Assembly: GCA_027563935.2 (NCBI GenBank)
Contig: CM050447.1
Coordinates: 16,023,501-16,087,500, forward strand
Length of the DNA stretch: 64,000 bases
From: Costus lasius
Taxonomy: Eukaryota > Streptophyta > Magnoliopsida > Zingiberales > Costaceae
Reading direction: 5' to 3'
The position numbers and the translations under genes are program-made. Shown here one piece after another: positions 36,246 to 47,758 of the stretch (within the stretch, counting starts at the first letter, position 1; each line of letters begins with the position of its first letter). Below the pieces are notes generated by a model, which saw only the letters and a program-made list of their open reading frames with translations, had not been told where the DNA came from and made no database searches.

Positions 36246-38662
36246 TGTTACGCCCGCCCAGCCCTTTTTGCCCGTCCACGTCAGCCAATGAAGCGTGGGA
36301 CTGTACACTCAAAACGAAAATTCGAAATCGCAATTCGGTGTTGACTTGGGTCAACGCATCGAGACGAACGCCGAACCCATTCGATCCTGTTCTTCGTCTT
36401 CGCATAGTCGCCCGTTTGCCGGGGCTCGTCACCGGCAGAGGTGGACGGAAAGGCGTGCGGAAGACTCGGAACTCGTCCAAACCTCAACCTTCATTACCGG
36501 AAGTCGATCGTCCCCGAAAATGCTAGAGATGGAGATGCCGCTGGAAAACTCAAGGAAGAGCTCACGCCGGAGCCGGAGAAGATAACCAAACTTAGGGAAA
36601 TTTATGTTGATTCGTCAATCAACCTACATAAACCCTACAGAGCTCTCTCACGCTCCCTCACGTCGACGGCAATGGCCACTCGCTGTTGACTTACAGTTCC
36701 CTCAACGCTCACCGGAAAGAACCTCCTCGTCGCCGCCTGCGACAGCATCAGAGCCATCGCTCTGGGAAGAGACCCCGCCGGCCTCTCTTCGTCGCCCTCC
36801 CGGCAACAGCATCAGGGCCGGAACCCTGGAACAGGGGAAAGGAGAGGCGGCAGCCGTTCACGCCACCAGGATGCTGAAGCCGCCATCATCGGGGGAGGCG
36901 GAGGAGCACGCCGCCGGCTCCGGTCCCGCCTCCCCCTCTCTTTCTCCTCGTGGATGAAGCTGGGACGATAGAGAAATGCCGGCGAAGGTTCTGCGACTCT
37001 CGAAGACAGGGGAAGCCGCCTACCTTCCCTTCTAGTCGAAGATCCTTCTCTCCTTGCCGATCGTCCGCATGGAGCTTTAAGGACGAGGGAGACGACACTC
37101 GTCTTGGAAAGCAGCCAACTGCCAGTCGGCCTTCCCAACTGGGGCTTCCGCCAATCCTGCCACCGGATCTGTAGTCGCCTCGTCCGCAATCAAGTCCGCC
37201 ATCCGTGCCGACGACAGGCCTCGCAGATCTCGGTCGCAGTCGCGTCGGAGACCCCGCCGGAGATCCAGCCGCCGTCGGTGCCGGAAACGTCGCCGGAGTC
37301 CTCGCCTTTGATCCGCCGCAATCCTCACCGGAAGAATCGATGCCGCCTACGTTGATTGCTTCCGCGCCGACGGAACGATGCGGGCGTCGCATCGTTCACA
37401 CAGACGACTTTCGCCCGGGCGGAGGAGGGCGTTTAGGCTTTGCACGAGATTGGGTCGTGGCCCAATCCAAATCCATCCAGCCCGGTCCATACAACTTTAG
37501 GCATCACTTAAGCCACCATTGAAAAATTCATATGAGACAAATTTATCCCATTAATAGTAGGATGGCTATTGTGAGGAGCTACTCTTTCTGGACCGGGTTT
37601 GAGGACATTGGGCCGGATGGAGCCCAATCCAACAGCAGCGGAAGTCCGGAGCTGCTCGTGTCTCCATCGCGAGCGAAGTCGACGCAGGCGGCGTCGACCC
37701 TTTCGGCAGTGTTTACGACGCCGTCTTCGGCAATGACAGTGGCGGGATCAACGGCGAGGAGTCCGGCGATTTCTCCGTCGGGAATGGCACTGTCTGCGGC
37801 TGGATCGGTGGACGAAACACGCGGCGTCGACAGCGGATGCGGAATCACGCGGAGGCGTGATCTACGGAGGACGAAGATCACGGACGGCTCGAAAGGAAGG
37901 TTGGCGACGAGGAAGGAAGCGGGCTGGCGAATCCATCTCCTTCCAAGTGGAACGTCGCCCTTCCCTTTAAGAGCCGAGCAGGCTTGATCCAAAGGGGGGG
38001 GAACGGGGAGCAGCTTCCCCTTGTTCCGAGAGCCGACGAGTGTGCTCTAACTTCCAGCGTCGACGTGAGGCAGAGGAGGGGGAGGCGGCACCTGAGCCGG
38101 CGGCGAGCTCTCCGCCTCCCCCATGCGAGCTTTGAGCGACTGTGAGTCGACGGCGAGGGGTCGCCGTCGACGGGAATGAGGGAAGATCCGGCGGGCGGAT
38201 CTGAGTGAGGCTTCTAAGGGTTTATGTAGGTCCGATCTTGATCAAATTGGACGTAAATTTCCCTTATCCCTCTTGTTGTCTTCTCCGGCTCCGGCGAGAG
38301 CTTCTCGGTGTTTTCCGGCGGCGGAAACAATCGCTGAGGTATCCTTCACCATCTACGCCAACGGTCTCTTCCGGTGACGCGCCGACGAAGGCTGAGGCTC
38401 GGACGAGGGGTCCGAGCCTGCCGCACGTCCCTCCGTCCACTTCATCCTCTGGCGTCGACGACCGGCGGAACGAACGAACGAGGCTTTCGTTCAAGTGGCT
38501 TGAAGACGACGCGAACTGGCGTTCGCTTCGAGGCAGGATGGGTCAACGGGAAAGGAACGCGCGCGGCTGAAACGAAATCGACTTTCGATTTTGGTTTTCA
38601 TCCGGCGCACAAACCCACGCGTGGAGGCTGACGTGGACGGGTCAGATGGGCTGGGCGTGACA
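36246..38662. mobile_element. 2.4-kb fold-back (long inverted repeat) element, CpG-rich
   Basis: The ends are TGTTACGCCC (36246) and GGGCGTGACA (38653-38662), imperfect inverted complements. The match continues inward over CCGTCCACGTCAGCC and over GTGGACGGA..G.CGTGCGG (about 36.44 kb against 38.43 kb). It goes on through GGGGGAGGCGGAG..C.CGCCGCCGGCTC (36.89 against 38.09-38.13 kb) and GATCCAGCCGC...GCCGGA.TCCTCGCC (37.26-37.31 against 37.76-37.80 kb). The two arms of roughly 1.2 kb therefore pair almost along their full length, with a short AT-rich centre at about 37.50-37.60 kb. Many GC-rich open frames in both arms are composition artefacts. No transposase and no convincing target duplication were seen. 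It lies 187 bases upstream of the NHD1 start codon. Confidence 0.75.
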
Positions 38663-39773
38663 GCTATCATCACATCCACTATAAGAGCTATGGTGTCATG
38701 CTCAAGCTTTCATCCTTTGGGTGAGAAAAATCAAGTTTTGGTAAAGGGTGACATATGTATTGTGGTGAGAAGTCATGTGTTATCTATGATAATGTAACAT
38801 GGGCAAGAAATTGATAAAGACAATTTGATTCTAATACCTTCTTGTTATCAATAACCCATATGTCATAAACTTAATGTAACATGAGGCATTGATACACTTG
38901 AATGATTGCCTAGGAAAAAAAAAACCAATAGGAAGGTATACATTGCATGCGACTCCTCTTTAGGGATAAGAGATTGTGGAAGATTCAAGTTGAGTGTTAT
39001 TGATTCTCAAATCCAAGGACAATTCCAAGATGTAGACATTATTACTCATAATGCGTTTAATTGTATAAATATTTATGTGCTTTGTGTGTAGTTTTTTTAC
39101 AAATCCATGAAAATACCTCTCAATTTTAGCCTCGTATCACTCTATCTCCCTTATCAAAAATTTTTGGTATATGATGTTTATTTAGTATAATTTTGTACAT
39201 GTTGTTAGGACTCAACTAACACCACTCCACTATGCAAGCAAGGGATAGAAAAAGGAAAATGATCTTCTTGGTTAGAAACCAGTTTTTGACAAAAGCTCCC
39301 TAAGGTGTAGAACTTTGTCATAAACATGATATCTTTTAACTTTTAAGACATCTAAACAGACTCCTTAGATTCCGATAAACTACCTTTATTTGATTGTCAA
39401 TTTATAGTTAATAAGAAGAAAATTTTCACTATTCTCTCAGCTAGCCAGGAGGACCCACGAACTTCCATAGATAGCTTGCAAACCAATTGTCTTTAATGGT
39501 AACTATGGTTTGCAGAAGGGTCTAGCAATTTTATTTTATTATTATTATTATTATTTTTTTTTTTTTTTGTTGCAAGGGGGCTTGCAATCTTATAGAAGAA
39601 TTTCTGCAAAGCAAATCCTGAGTCTCCACTGGAGTACAATAATACAATACACAGATTCTTTTGCTTACAATAGAAGCAGCTCTGGATGAAGGTCAAATCA
39701 TCTGCTCAAATTAAAAGCCTCATCTCAAATAACTCACAAAGCTATCTTTTATGATTAAATAGCTTAGGTCACG
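38663..39773. other. spacer between the fold-back element and the GDPD-like gene
   Basis: AT-rich. A (TTA)n/poly-T simple repeat sits at 39533-39570, inside what is probably the 3'UTR of the GDPD-like gene. No gene was recognised. Confidence 0.5.
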
Positions 39774-42700
39774 TCAGTAATGGCTCAGATACATGCAGCT
39801 GAGCATCGCCGGCAAGATACACAAAGCAGCAGCATTTGCCACCTTTGCCGGCTGACCGCTCGGCGCAGGTGGCGAATCAGCTGGTGCAGCAACTGGAACG
39901 TCGTCAGCGAGATGTGCAACTGCAGGAAGCGGTGGATCTGTAATATCTGTAACTTCAAGAAGGGGAGCAGGAGCTTCGGCTGGAGGCAATGCCTCCGCTG
40001 GTGCCAAAGAGAGAAGGGAACCAGGCTGTATTGGTAAGATGGAGTATGGCAACTTGGCATTACCATTGGAGCATGGGCTTCCTACAGCAAAAAGGATGAA
40101 AATTTTAAGATCACAAACACATAATTTGAAATTGAACTCTTAACGATAAGCTTCCTCTTGAATAATGTTCTCACTTCAGTATGATGATTTGAACTTTGAT
40201 TACATAAGTTTGAGCTAGAGCGCACTCACTGAAGTATGCTGCCGCGGTTGCTGGGAACTCAGTCGCAACACCATCGACTCCAACACCTGCAGCATAAGTA
40301 GCAAGCTCGACGATGGGGTCTGAGAAATAATCAAATGCTATCGCCATGAACTCATTCCTGAGCACAGACACATAAACAGATACGTTTACTGAATGCATCT
40401 TGTCAACGATATCGGTGAAGGCGGAGACAAAGAAGCCTGAGTTGGCAACAATGGATGATCTGGGAAGGTTGACAGCGTCGGCAAATCGTTTGATCTCATC
40501 AAGGGTTGACTTTGGAGCATCACTGATGGTCTCCTTAATACTGAGTACTCTTCTGTAGCCAGAGTTTTTCTTAAATGCTGAGAGGACTTGCATGTCATCA
40601 GATTGGATGAGGACTTGCTTATCCGCTTGTTTGTCGTAGCTGGCCTTTGTCAACGCAGCGGAGACTGCATTTATTATACCGAGGCCTTTCTTTGAAGCAA
40701 GATAAGCCACATTCTGCATTAAACAAAAGAACATTGATTGCAGGGAGAGCAATCAGATTGTTTCTGCATCTGACGAAGATGCTTCTCAGAGTTTACTTGA
40801 ATTTAGGAACGGAAAGTTTCCATTTCTTTTACCTCTATGTTGATCAGAACTCCAGAGACGGTGCTGTTTTTTGCAAAGTTGAGGAAGTCATCCAGTGTCA
40901 TGAACCTGCCCTGATTTTTAGCTGCAGGATTTCTTAGCAAGCCAGACTGAGACATCGGGCTTGCCAGTTCAGCTAGAGGAATAAAATACACGAAATATGA
41001 GATCAATTATCAGCTAAATAACTTTTTCACACCGTAAAAAACCACATAAGTTGTATGTAAAAAATCATAGGCCTAGAGAAGCTTCAATCTAAACAGCTCA
41101 GTGAATAAGATTCTTACGCTTCAAGCTCTGAATCTCATCCCAGGAGAGATCGAATGAGAAGATTCCGTTGTTCTCCTGAATTTCCGGAACCGTCGTTGCT
41201 TGGGGCATGAACTTTTGTACGGCTGTTGTGTGGCCCATTAGATCTGCAGAATCTAAGCAAAAGGCTACTCCATCTTTTGACATCTGGACTGAGCAGTCAA
41301 TTATGTCAGCTCCATCTTCCACTGCTTGCTGATAAGCAAGATCAGTGCATCCGGCAAAGACCCCGCTCGCGCCATTGTGTGTTATAATCAGTGGTCTCCC
41401 TGCCATATGATTCAAGTGAGAAGCAAGTATTTGAGAATCTCCATCAACCAAAAAAGATTTCTGGTAATAGAGAAATTTACCTTCTGCAGGGAGACTGTTG
41501 TTCTTGCTGTGTGCCAAGCAAGCTGAATCAAACAAAAACAGACAGAATATGACATTGTAATACACAGTTTATTGTCAGATGAGCAAACTATAAGTTACCT
41601 ATAGCTTCAGAAGCTGTTGGAGGAAAATCTGTAATAACACCATCAACAGCGAAATTTGAGTTGTCAATAAACTGTAAGTACTCTGCTGTAGGGTCAAGAC
41701 TGTAGTTGTAGCTTGCAGGAATATCATTTGCAAAATTGGCTGCATAAACCTCTAGACCCAGGGAGTGGGCATCTGTGACCAAAGAAGTATGGGCCTCCAG
41801 ATATTGATCTTTATTGACAGGCCATATGTAGCTTTTGGGAACAACAATTCCAGAAGCAAATGACTTGACAGTAGAAAGATCATTTAGGATAGTTTTATAT
41901 GTTTGATTAGTGGAAGGTTCTACTGCATCTGCTTCTAGGAATCTGAAAATGAGCTTTGTCTTGTCCTTTGCTAGTTTTCCATTCAGACTTTTCAGAAAGC
42001 CTATTTCTGGAGAGGAGACATAATCTATACCTGTCTGCTTTGACACTGTCTGAATATAGGCTGCCACATCCAGATGGTGATCCTTGAAAAACATGTCATA
42101 CTGCAACAAGAAGAAAAAGAAGTTCATCCCTTGACACCACAAAGCAGATATTATCTGAACTTTGATGCTTACCTGAACATTCAACCAAAGCTGAGCGGGT
42201 TTAAAGCCAGCAACATCTTCTACCATGGAGATTGCAAGACAGCCGTCAAATACACTTGGTCGAGAAAAGATGCTTTGAATCACTTGAATACAAAGAATGA
42301 TGTTTCAGTATTATGGAAAGCACAAAATCATCATATGTGAATGATCAACAATAAATTAACAACTCAAAGTAAAAGTTGCTCCAGCTACAAGAAACTTGAG
42401 CTCTCACGTGAGACATTGTTATATATTTGCTCTGAAGTGAAGTCAACTGAAAACCATCCGCGAACAGGACTTTCATTCACAGAATAAGTTTTTTCGCCTT
42501 TGGAGAAGACAGATGAAATAGTTGTGGAATTGTCAAGTCTCAGATCTGAGTGGCAGATCCCTGCCCCATCTTTTGTTAATTGCAGGTCACAGAAAAAGAC
42601 AACATTGCTCAAACTAGTTGATTGAGCAACCTGGTATGCATATTGGCTAGACTCAGGAAAGACTCCAGAGAAGCCGCCACGAGCAATAACAATAGGAGCA

Positions 42701-43490
42701 TTACCTGCAAATTCAATGTGAACTCATTTGTTAGTTTGATATAATATAGTATAGTATTCAGTAAAGCACACAACACACACCTAAAAAGCATATGAACTGA
42801 TGAAAGAAAACCCAACTGACCAAGATAATGACTCTCAAATGAAGTATTATGTTGTAGAATACAACTAGGAAAACGATTAATAAAATATTAAATGATAAAA
42901 AATAACATCACCATGAAAAGAGTTAAGAACATACATTGAAGTATAAGCATAAGTGGTTTGCTATATAATTCCTCGAGACTGAGGAGAAGAATGGAGTGCA
43001 ATCTAAACAAAAAGAATGTAAACGCATTCTTCTTCGAGGACTCCTTAATGTTAGGTCTTCATGTTGGGCTTTCAAGAGAGCCTTTGCTTTTGTTACCATT
43101 ATTAACTTTAAGAAGAATCTCATTAGCTTTATAAAAGTCAAACAATAAAGAACACATAGCTAAGTTGACACTGCGTTTACTGTTTGTTGAAAGAAATTGA
43201 ATCTAAAAGTAATCCTACCTACACTAGAGGCTTTCAAGGCTCATTAGGGGCCAGTTGAGAATAAACCTTAAGTCCTAAATTCTAGGTTGGCAGCCACAAA
43301 ATTTAGAGAACTAGAAATTAAATGCCAGAAAAATTAAGATGTAAACAGTAGAAACATAAGCATTGCATAAATTAATATATAAAACAACATTAATCATACC
43401 GCTCAAGGTCTGCCATTTTGGAGGAACAGGCGAATTTGCAGCTGCAGCGCCATGAAGAAGAAAGACAAAAAGAAACGCCTTTATCAGCAT
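39774..43490 (-). CDS. GDPDL: GPI-anchored glycerophosphodiester phosphodiesterase-like protein, SHV3 family (eight exons)
   Basis: Spliced CDS in transcript order: 43490-43400, 42704-42408, 42282-42173, 42100-41599, 41522-41118, 40972-40833, 40713-40230, 40081-39774. It gives 778 residues with GT/AG borders throughout. SHV3/GDPDL proteins sit on the outer plasma membrane by a GPI anchor and are needed for normal cellulose, pectin and root-hair walls. The signal peptide is residues 1 to about 20 (LIKAFLFVFLLHGAAAA). Two GDPD-like domains follow, opening with APIVIARGGFSGVFPESS and RPLIITHNGASGVFAGCTDLAY; GADIIDCSVQMSKDG marks the second. The usual His-Arg-Gly start of active GDPDs is replaced in both, as is common in this family. 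A Pro/Ala-rich linker and a hydrophobic end (AALCILPAMLSCMYLSHY) give the GPI signal. The ATG was chosen because it starts the signal peptide. Confidence 0.93.
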
Positions 43491-43642
43491 CACCCCTACT
43501 TCCTAAGCTAAATCCACCAATTCACTTCCGAGGCTCCCAAACAAGGGTTTCCTGGGGCCAGGGCCAGGAAACCATGCAGTAGGAAAAACAAAGGAAGAGA
43601 ATTCGTGGAAGACTAGTGAGAAATCAGTTTTATTCTTCAGTA

Positions 43643-43650
43643 TATTTATA
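43643..43650 (-). promoter_or_regulatory. TATA box of the GDPD-like gene
   Basis: TATAAATA on the minus strand, about 153 bases before the start codon. That leaves room for a leader of roughly 120 bases. It is the best core-promoter match upstream of the gene. Confidence 0.55.
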
Positions 43651-45648
43651 GAGAAACGAAAATTACAGGAAAAGAAAAGCTACGGACGGGCGTGAACCTC
43701 TCGCCATCTTTCCCCAATACTTTCCTCTCTTTTCTTGGTAAATTGGTAGCGGTCGTCCAAATGATGCTTCGCCACGCATTGGGAAGGAGAGTGAAGGAAG
43801 TCATTTGACTCATTTTAGCGCACGACATTAATTATTACGATTTTCTTCCCCGTCCGCCGCCGTTTCATCCGCCGTCGTCGGCTATGAAGGCTGCACCCTC
43901 AGGCGGCTCCAGGAGGAGCGGCCCCCTCGGGCTACGATATAAACCCCGCCGCCATTACGCATGAATGTAGGTGGTTGGGAGTTGGAGCTCCGATACTTTG
44001 TTTGATCCGATTCTTACCAGAGTTGTGTCTAAGTCCGGTCAAATCACTTATCATTTCACTACAAATATTCTAAAAATGTATCAGATGTATTGTGCAAAAT
44101 AATTATAAATAATTTATTTTTCAAATCTACCGATTAACTAAAACAGAACTATTTTATTATTAGTAATGACTTGTAAGAGAAATTCAATATATACTTATAT
44201 AAAATCTATTTTTTTAAATATGGAGTCCCCTCGTAATTCAAAATAAATTTTATAAAAGTTTTCTGAGTAAATTAGACGTGCAAATTAATATGTACCATAT
44301 ATCAATCCCAACAAAGGACACGTGTAAGATTAATATAACAACATTTCATACACCAACATTATTAAAATAGACGCTAACGGAAGTTCGTCCCACCAAGAAA
44401 ACCATATGTTAGTGTGATGTCACGAGAAACAAATCGCCTGCTACTTGAGAGTCCACCTATTCGTGAGTGTGATCCACCCAGTATAGGATATTCACACTTG
44501 GCATACTATCTTATCATAAGGTTGTGTTTTTTTAAAAAAATATTCATAGCAAAAGAAAAAAAAAATTTGAGTCCGCTCAAATCGAATGAAAAAAACAAAA
44601 ACACGTGAAAAACACGTTGCTCTTGTTGATGCTAGATGATTCTAATGCTCTTAGATGCTGTCGCTCGTAGATGTTACTGCTTGCGAACGCAGATGCTGCT
44701 TCTTCACCCGCGTCGGAGCAATCTCTACCTTCTTCGCTCGCATCGGAATGTCTACTTCGCTTGTGTGAGCTGTCTCTACCTTCTTCGCCGATGCAAATGC
44801 TGCTTCTTCACTCGCATTGGAGTCTCTTCACCCACCTCCTTGCCAAGCTGGCTACTCTCTGCCGAGCTTGCCGCCTCCCTCTCGAGCTCGCGACCATCAC
44901 CTCCTCGCTAAGCTTGCGACCGCCGCCTCCCTCCCTCGCTCGTGACCGCCATGCCATGATTTCTCTCTTATCTCAAACTCACGTGAGAATCACATGATAT
45001 TTCTTTCTTTCCATTCAGCTTTTACTTTCCCTCCTTGTTTCTTTCTTTCCATGGAAACAAAGCCTAAGTGTTATGTTCGTCTCATGCTTCATGTTAGATT
45101 ATTCTTCGTATTAGTAATCAAAGAGTAGATGGTGTCATTTCCGAGAGTTATAAGAGCTATGCGGGTAATACGTCCATTTAGATGTGGAAGAAAAGATAAT
45201 ATAGTATATAATGCTTAATAGATATATTATTATTAATTTAAATTTAAATATTTTAATAAATTGGTCTATGTTATCATTCAAGTTAATAGGCCTAATACAA
45301 GTTTTATTCCTTTAAAGTAAAGTTATTTTTAAAAACCTTAATTGTTGGTAAAAACGTCCAACGCCAAGCTAAAAGACTAAAATTATTTTGTAAAAGAGAC
45401 TTGGACATGAACTAAGCGGCTTGCAACCCTCAGCCCAAAAGACGGGCCACAGTAGAATATGCTCAAAACCCAGATGAGAGGTAGGGGCCTGGGCGGACTC
45501 CAAGGCCCGTTTAGCATTGCTACACTTTTTTGTCGTGCTGGGGCAGACCATAAAACTCAAAAATTGTCACTGTACAGTGTGCACATATAAAATTCACTGC
45601 TGTTCACCGTAAGTATCATTATTGCTTTGGGCACCATTGTGGCTTTGT
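43651..45648. other. intergenic DNA upstream of the GDPD-like gene
   Basis: AT-rich spacer with a short GC-rich low-complexity stretch at 44.65-44.95 kb (repeated GCTTCTTCACCCGC/TCTACCTTCTTCGC words). It ends in CCATGGAAACAAAGCCT at about 45.06 kb. With GGTTGTGTTTTTTT at 44.52 kb this could be a decayed TIR element, but the ends match poorly. No gene was recognised. Confidence 0.4.
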
Positions 45649-46050
45649 TTAGTCTAGCTTATATTTTTAGCTTTTGCTGGTTGAAGAAGCGCTGGTTGAA
45701 AAAATTTAAGGATGTTTGGATGCACAGCTTATGATTATGTTATTCTATTTATAATAAATAAGTTTTTATTAAAAACATTATTAAGATAAAAATTATATGA
45801 TTAAATTTATTGTTAACTATAATTAAAATATTTATTAAAAATATTATAAGTTATACTATTAAAAAATTATTATTACAATTGACGATAAGCAGATGGGGGG
45901 CCAGAGAAGTAGCTTCACCCTTACTTCTCAGAGAAGCAGCTATTTGTGGTTTGGAACAGAGAAGCTGCAGGGCCAAACACCTCAGCTTCTTGATTTCTGC
46001 TAGCCGCAACACCATAAGCAGCTCCAAAAGCTAGGCCAAACGGGGCCTGT
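45649..46050. mobile_element. MITE-like element with GGCC..GTTTGG..TAGCTT ends
   Basis: The left end GGCTTTGTTTAGTCTAGCTT and the complement of the right end, AGGCCCCGTTTGGCCTAGCT, match imperfectly. The 400-bp interior is AT-rich and non-coding. The terminus resembles hAT or Tourist MITEs of monocots. No clean target duplication was found. Confidence 0.45.
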
Positions 46051-46788
46051 AGCTATGGTGCGTGTAGGCGAGGATAAGGTGTGTGTGAGCCTGTAGATTC
46101 TATCCTCGCTACTTGTGTATTTAAGTTATTGTATATGTTAAATTTAACATATTAATATGTATTAGTTAATATAATATTAAAAAATATGAATTAAATACAA
46201 TGAAATTCTATATAAAATTAAATATTAATTATTGATCTTATAAATTATAAATTAAATACCTTAAAAATGAAATTCTACATAGTCTTCATCAGTTTGCCTT
46301 ACTTGAAGCCTCTCGATGAGGAGGTTGAATTGGCCCTCATAACTACAACCTCCAAGTACTTAAACAAGGCTAATGTTGCTCAAGGTCGAGATGATTCGTT
46401 CCACTTCAAAACCTTGAAGCAATTTTCCATGGCTTATCTCAATCAAATTTTTGTTACACGTGGCCCCCTTCGTCAATGGATAACCGACATTTCAGGCCCT
46501 TTATTACTCAGGAAAAGGCAGACCATCAATGTGGTAGCATATCACTTCATGCCTCGAGAACTACTGTGAAGATCCAACAGAGGTCTCGGTAGCTAGTCAA
46601 ATCGCCATCCCACATCCTTTTTCTCGCAAGTACAAATATTTGACAGCAGTTGGCTGAATTCATCCTTATACTGTGTGGTTCAATGGATAAGGCAAACGAA
46701 AGAAAAGGTTCCTGTCGGCTCGGATGAAGCCACCTCTACTTAGGCTTCCATTCTGGTACCACCACCTAATCAGATCTCATCATCAAGG
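46051..46788. other. spacer with an unassigned 100-codon open frame
   Basis: A plus-strand frame at 46267-46569 is open for 100 codons and its composition is not extreme, but it matches nothing I recognise. It has no visible leader, promoter or downstream exon. It may be a transposon relic. The last seven bases (46782-46788, ATCAAGG) form one copy of the target duplication of the next element. Confidence 0.35.
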
Positions 46789-47751
46789 TAGGCCTGTCCA
46801 ATCGGTTCAACTCGAATCGAGCCGAACCGATTAAGCCGAAAATTGATTAAAATTTTGTAAAATTTTTTAAACTAAATCGAACCGATATAAATAAAAAATC
46901 GATTCGAACCGAACCGAATAAACCGATTAAAACCGATTTACAATTTCAATTCACCTTCCGCTCGCCAATTACGAATGCCCAAAATCCACTTCCAATCGCC
47001 GATCGAACCTTATTACGCAAACCAAATCAACAAAAATCACATTTTGAAATATTGAAGCAAAGAATTTCACATGTTAAATCTCCTCAATTATGCGTTACCT
47101 TGGTGGAAAAGGGAACCGAAACTTTAGGGATTCCTCCTCTCCCGCCTTCTTCTTCCTGATGCTGCTCAGCCTGCTCCTTGCTGAGCACTGTTTGCACTTT
47201 GAGATTTCTCAGCACAAAGAAACCAGCTAATGTGGTGGATAGAAAAATAAGAAGCACCCGCAAAGGGCACATCTCCACCTTTCGCTACAAACAGATGCCG
47301 AGCAATTCTACATAGGGGAGAAGGAGTCACGGACTCACAGTCCTCACGGTTGCACGGGAGTTGGGAGCAGCGGAGCTGTGGAGGCGGGGCCGCGAGAGGC
47401 GACTGGCGAGCGGCAAGGGCGTCTGCCGTCTGGGCGTGTCACGGCGATCGTGATTTGTGAGTCGGCGACTGCGCTGTGAGCGAATAAGTGACTCGATTTA
47501 GGGTTAGGGAAGAGTTTAGACGTTTAGTTAACATTAGCTATTTAGGAAATATAAATATTTTTTTAAAATATATGTTATTCCATTCGGTTCGGGTTACACG
47601 ATTTTTTTTTCTTTCAACCTAAAATCGATCCGATTAATTTTTTTAACTTTTCAAATCGAACCGAACTGAACCCAAAAAATCAAACCGAATCGACTAATTT
47701 GGTTCGGTTCGATTCGATTTGTCGAGTAAGATCGAATAGTGGATAGGCCTA
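46789..47751. mobile_element. 963-bp TIR element carrying a captured gene fragment
   Basis: Inverted ends TAGGCCTGTCCA and, read from the right, TAGGCCTATCCA. Both sides are flanked by ATCAAGG (46782-46788 and 47752-47758), a 7-bp target duplication. The 130-170 bases next to each end are rich in CGAACCGA/TCGGTTCG words that pair with each other. Between them lies a GC-rich, gene-like insert (about 46.93-47.50 kb) with a 58-codon exon on the minus strand. No transposase is present, so it is non-autonomous. The ends resemble Mutator- or hAT-type elements, and the class is uncertain. Confidence 0.75.
47099..47272 (-). pseudogene. captured first exon of a small plant membrane-protein gene
   Basis: 58 codons from the ATG at 47272 to a good donor, AAG|GTAACG, at 47099. 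The start, MCPLRVLLIFLSTTLAGFFVLRNL, is a hydrophobic signal-anchor. From memory it matches the N-terminus of a conserved small plant protein often labelled 'methyltransferase-related'. The part after residue 25 is Gln/Glu-rich and then ends in GGIPKVSVPFSTK. The frame runs on only five residues into the intron. No second exon lies between the donor and the element end at 46789. The GC-rich stretch upstream (47.29-47.50 kb) would be its leader and promoter. It is probably a gene fragment; whether it is transcribed is unknown. Confidence 0.55.
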
Positions 47752-47758
47752 ATCAAGG

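Noticed and set aside
36281..38679. many open frames of 60-170 codons on both strands
   Set aside because: All lie in the CpG-rich fold-back element, where stop codons are rare by composition. None shows a recognisable domain, and they overlap in all frames.
44519..45066. possible TIR element around a low-complexity Ser/Leu frame
   Set aside because: The candidate ends (AGGTTGTGTTT against AGGCTTTGTTTCC) match too poorly, and no target duplication is visible.
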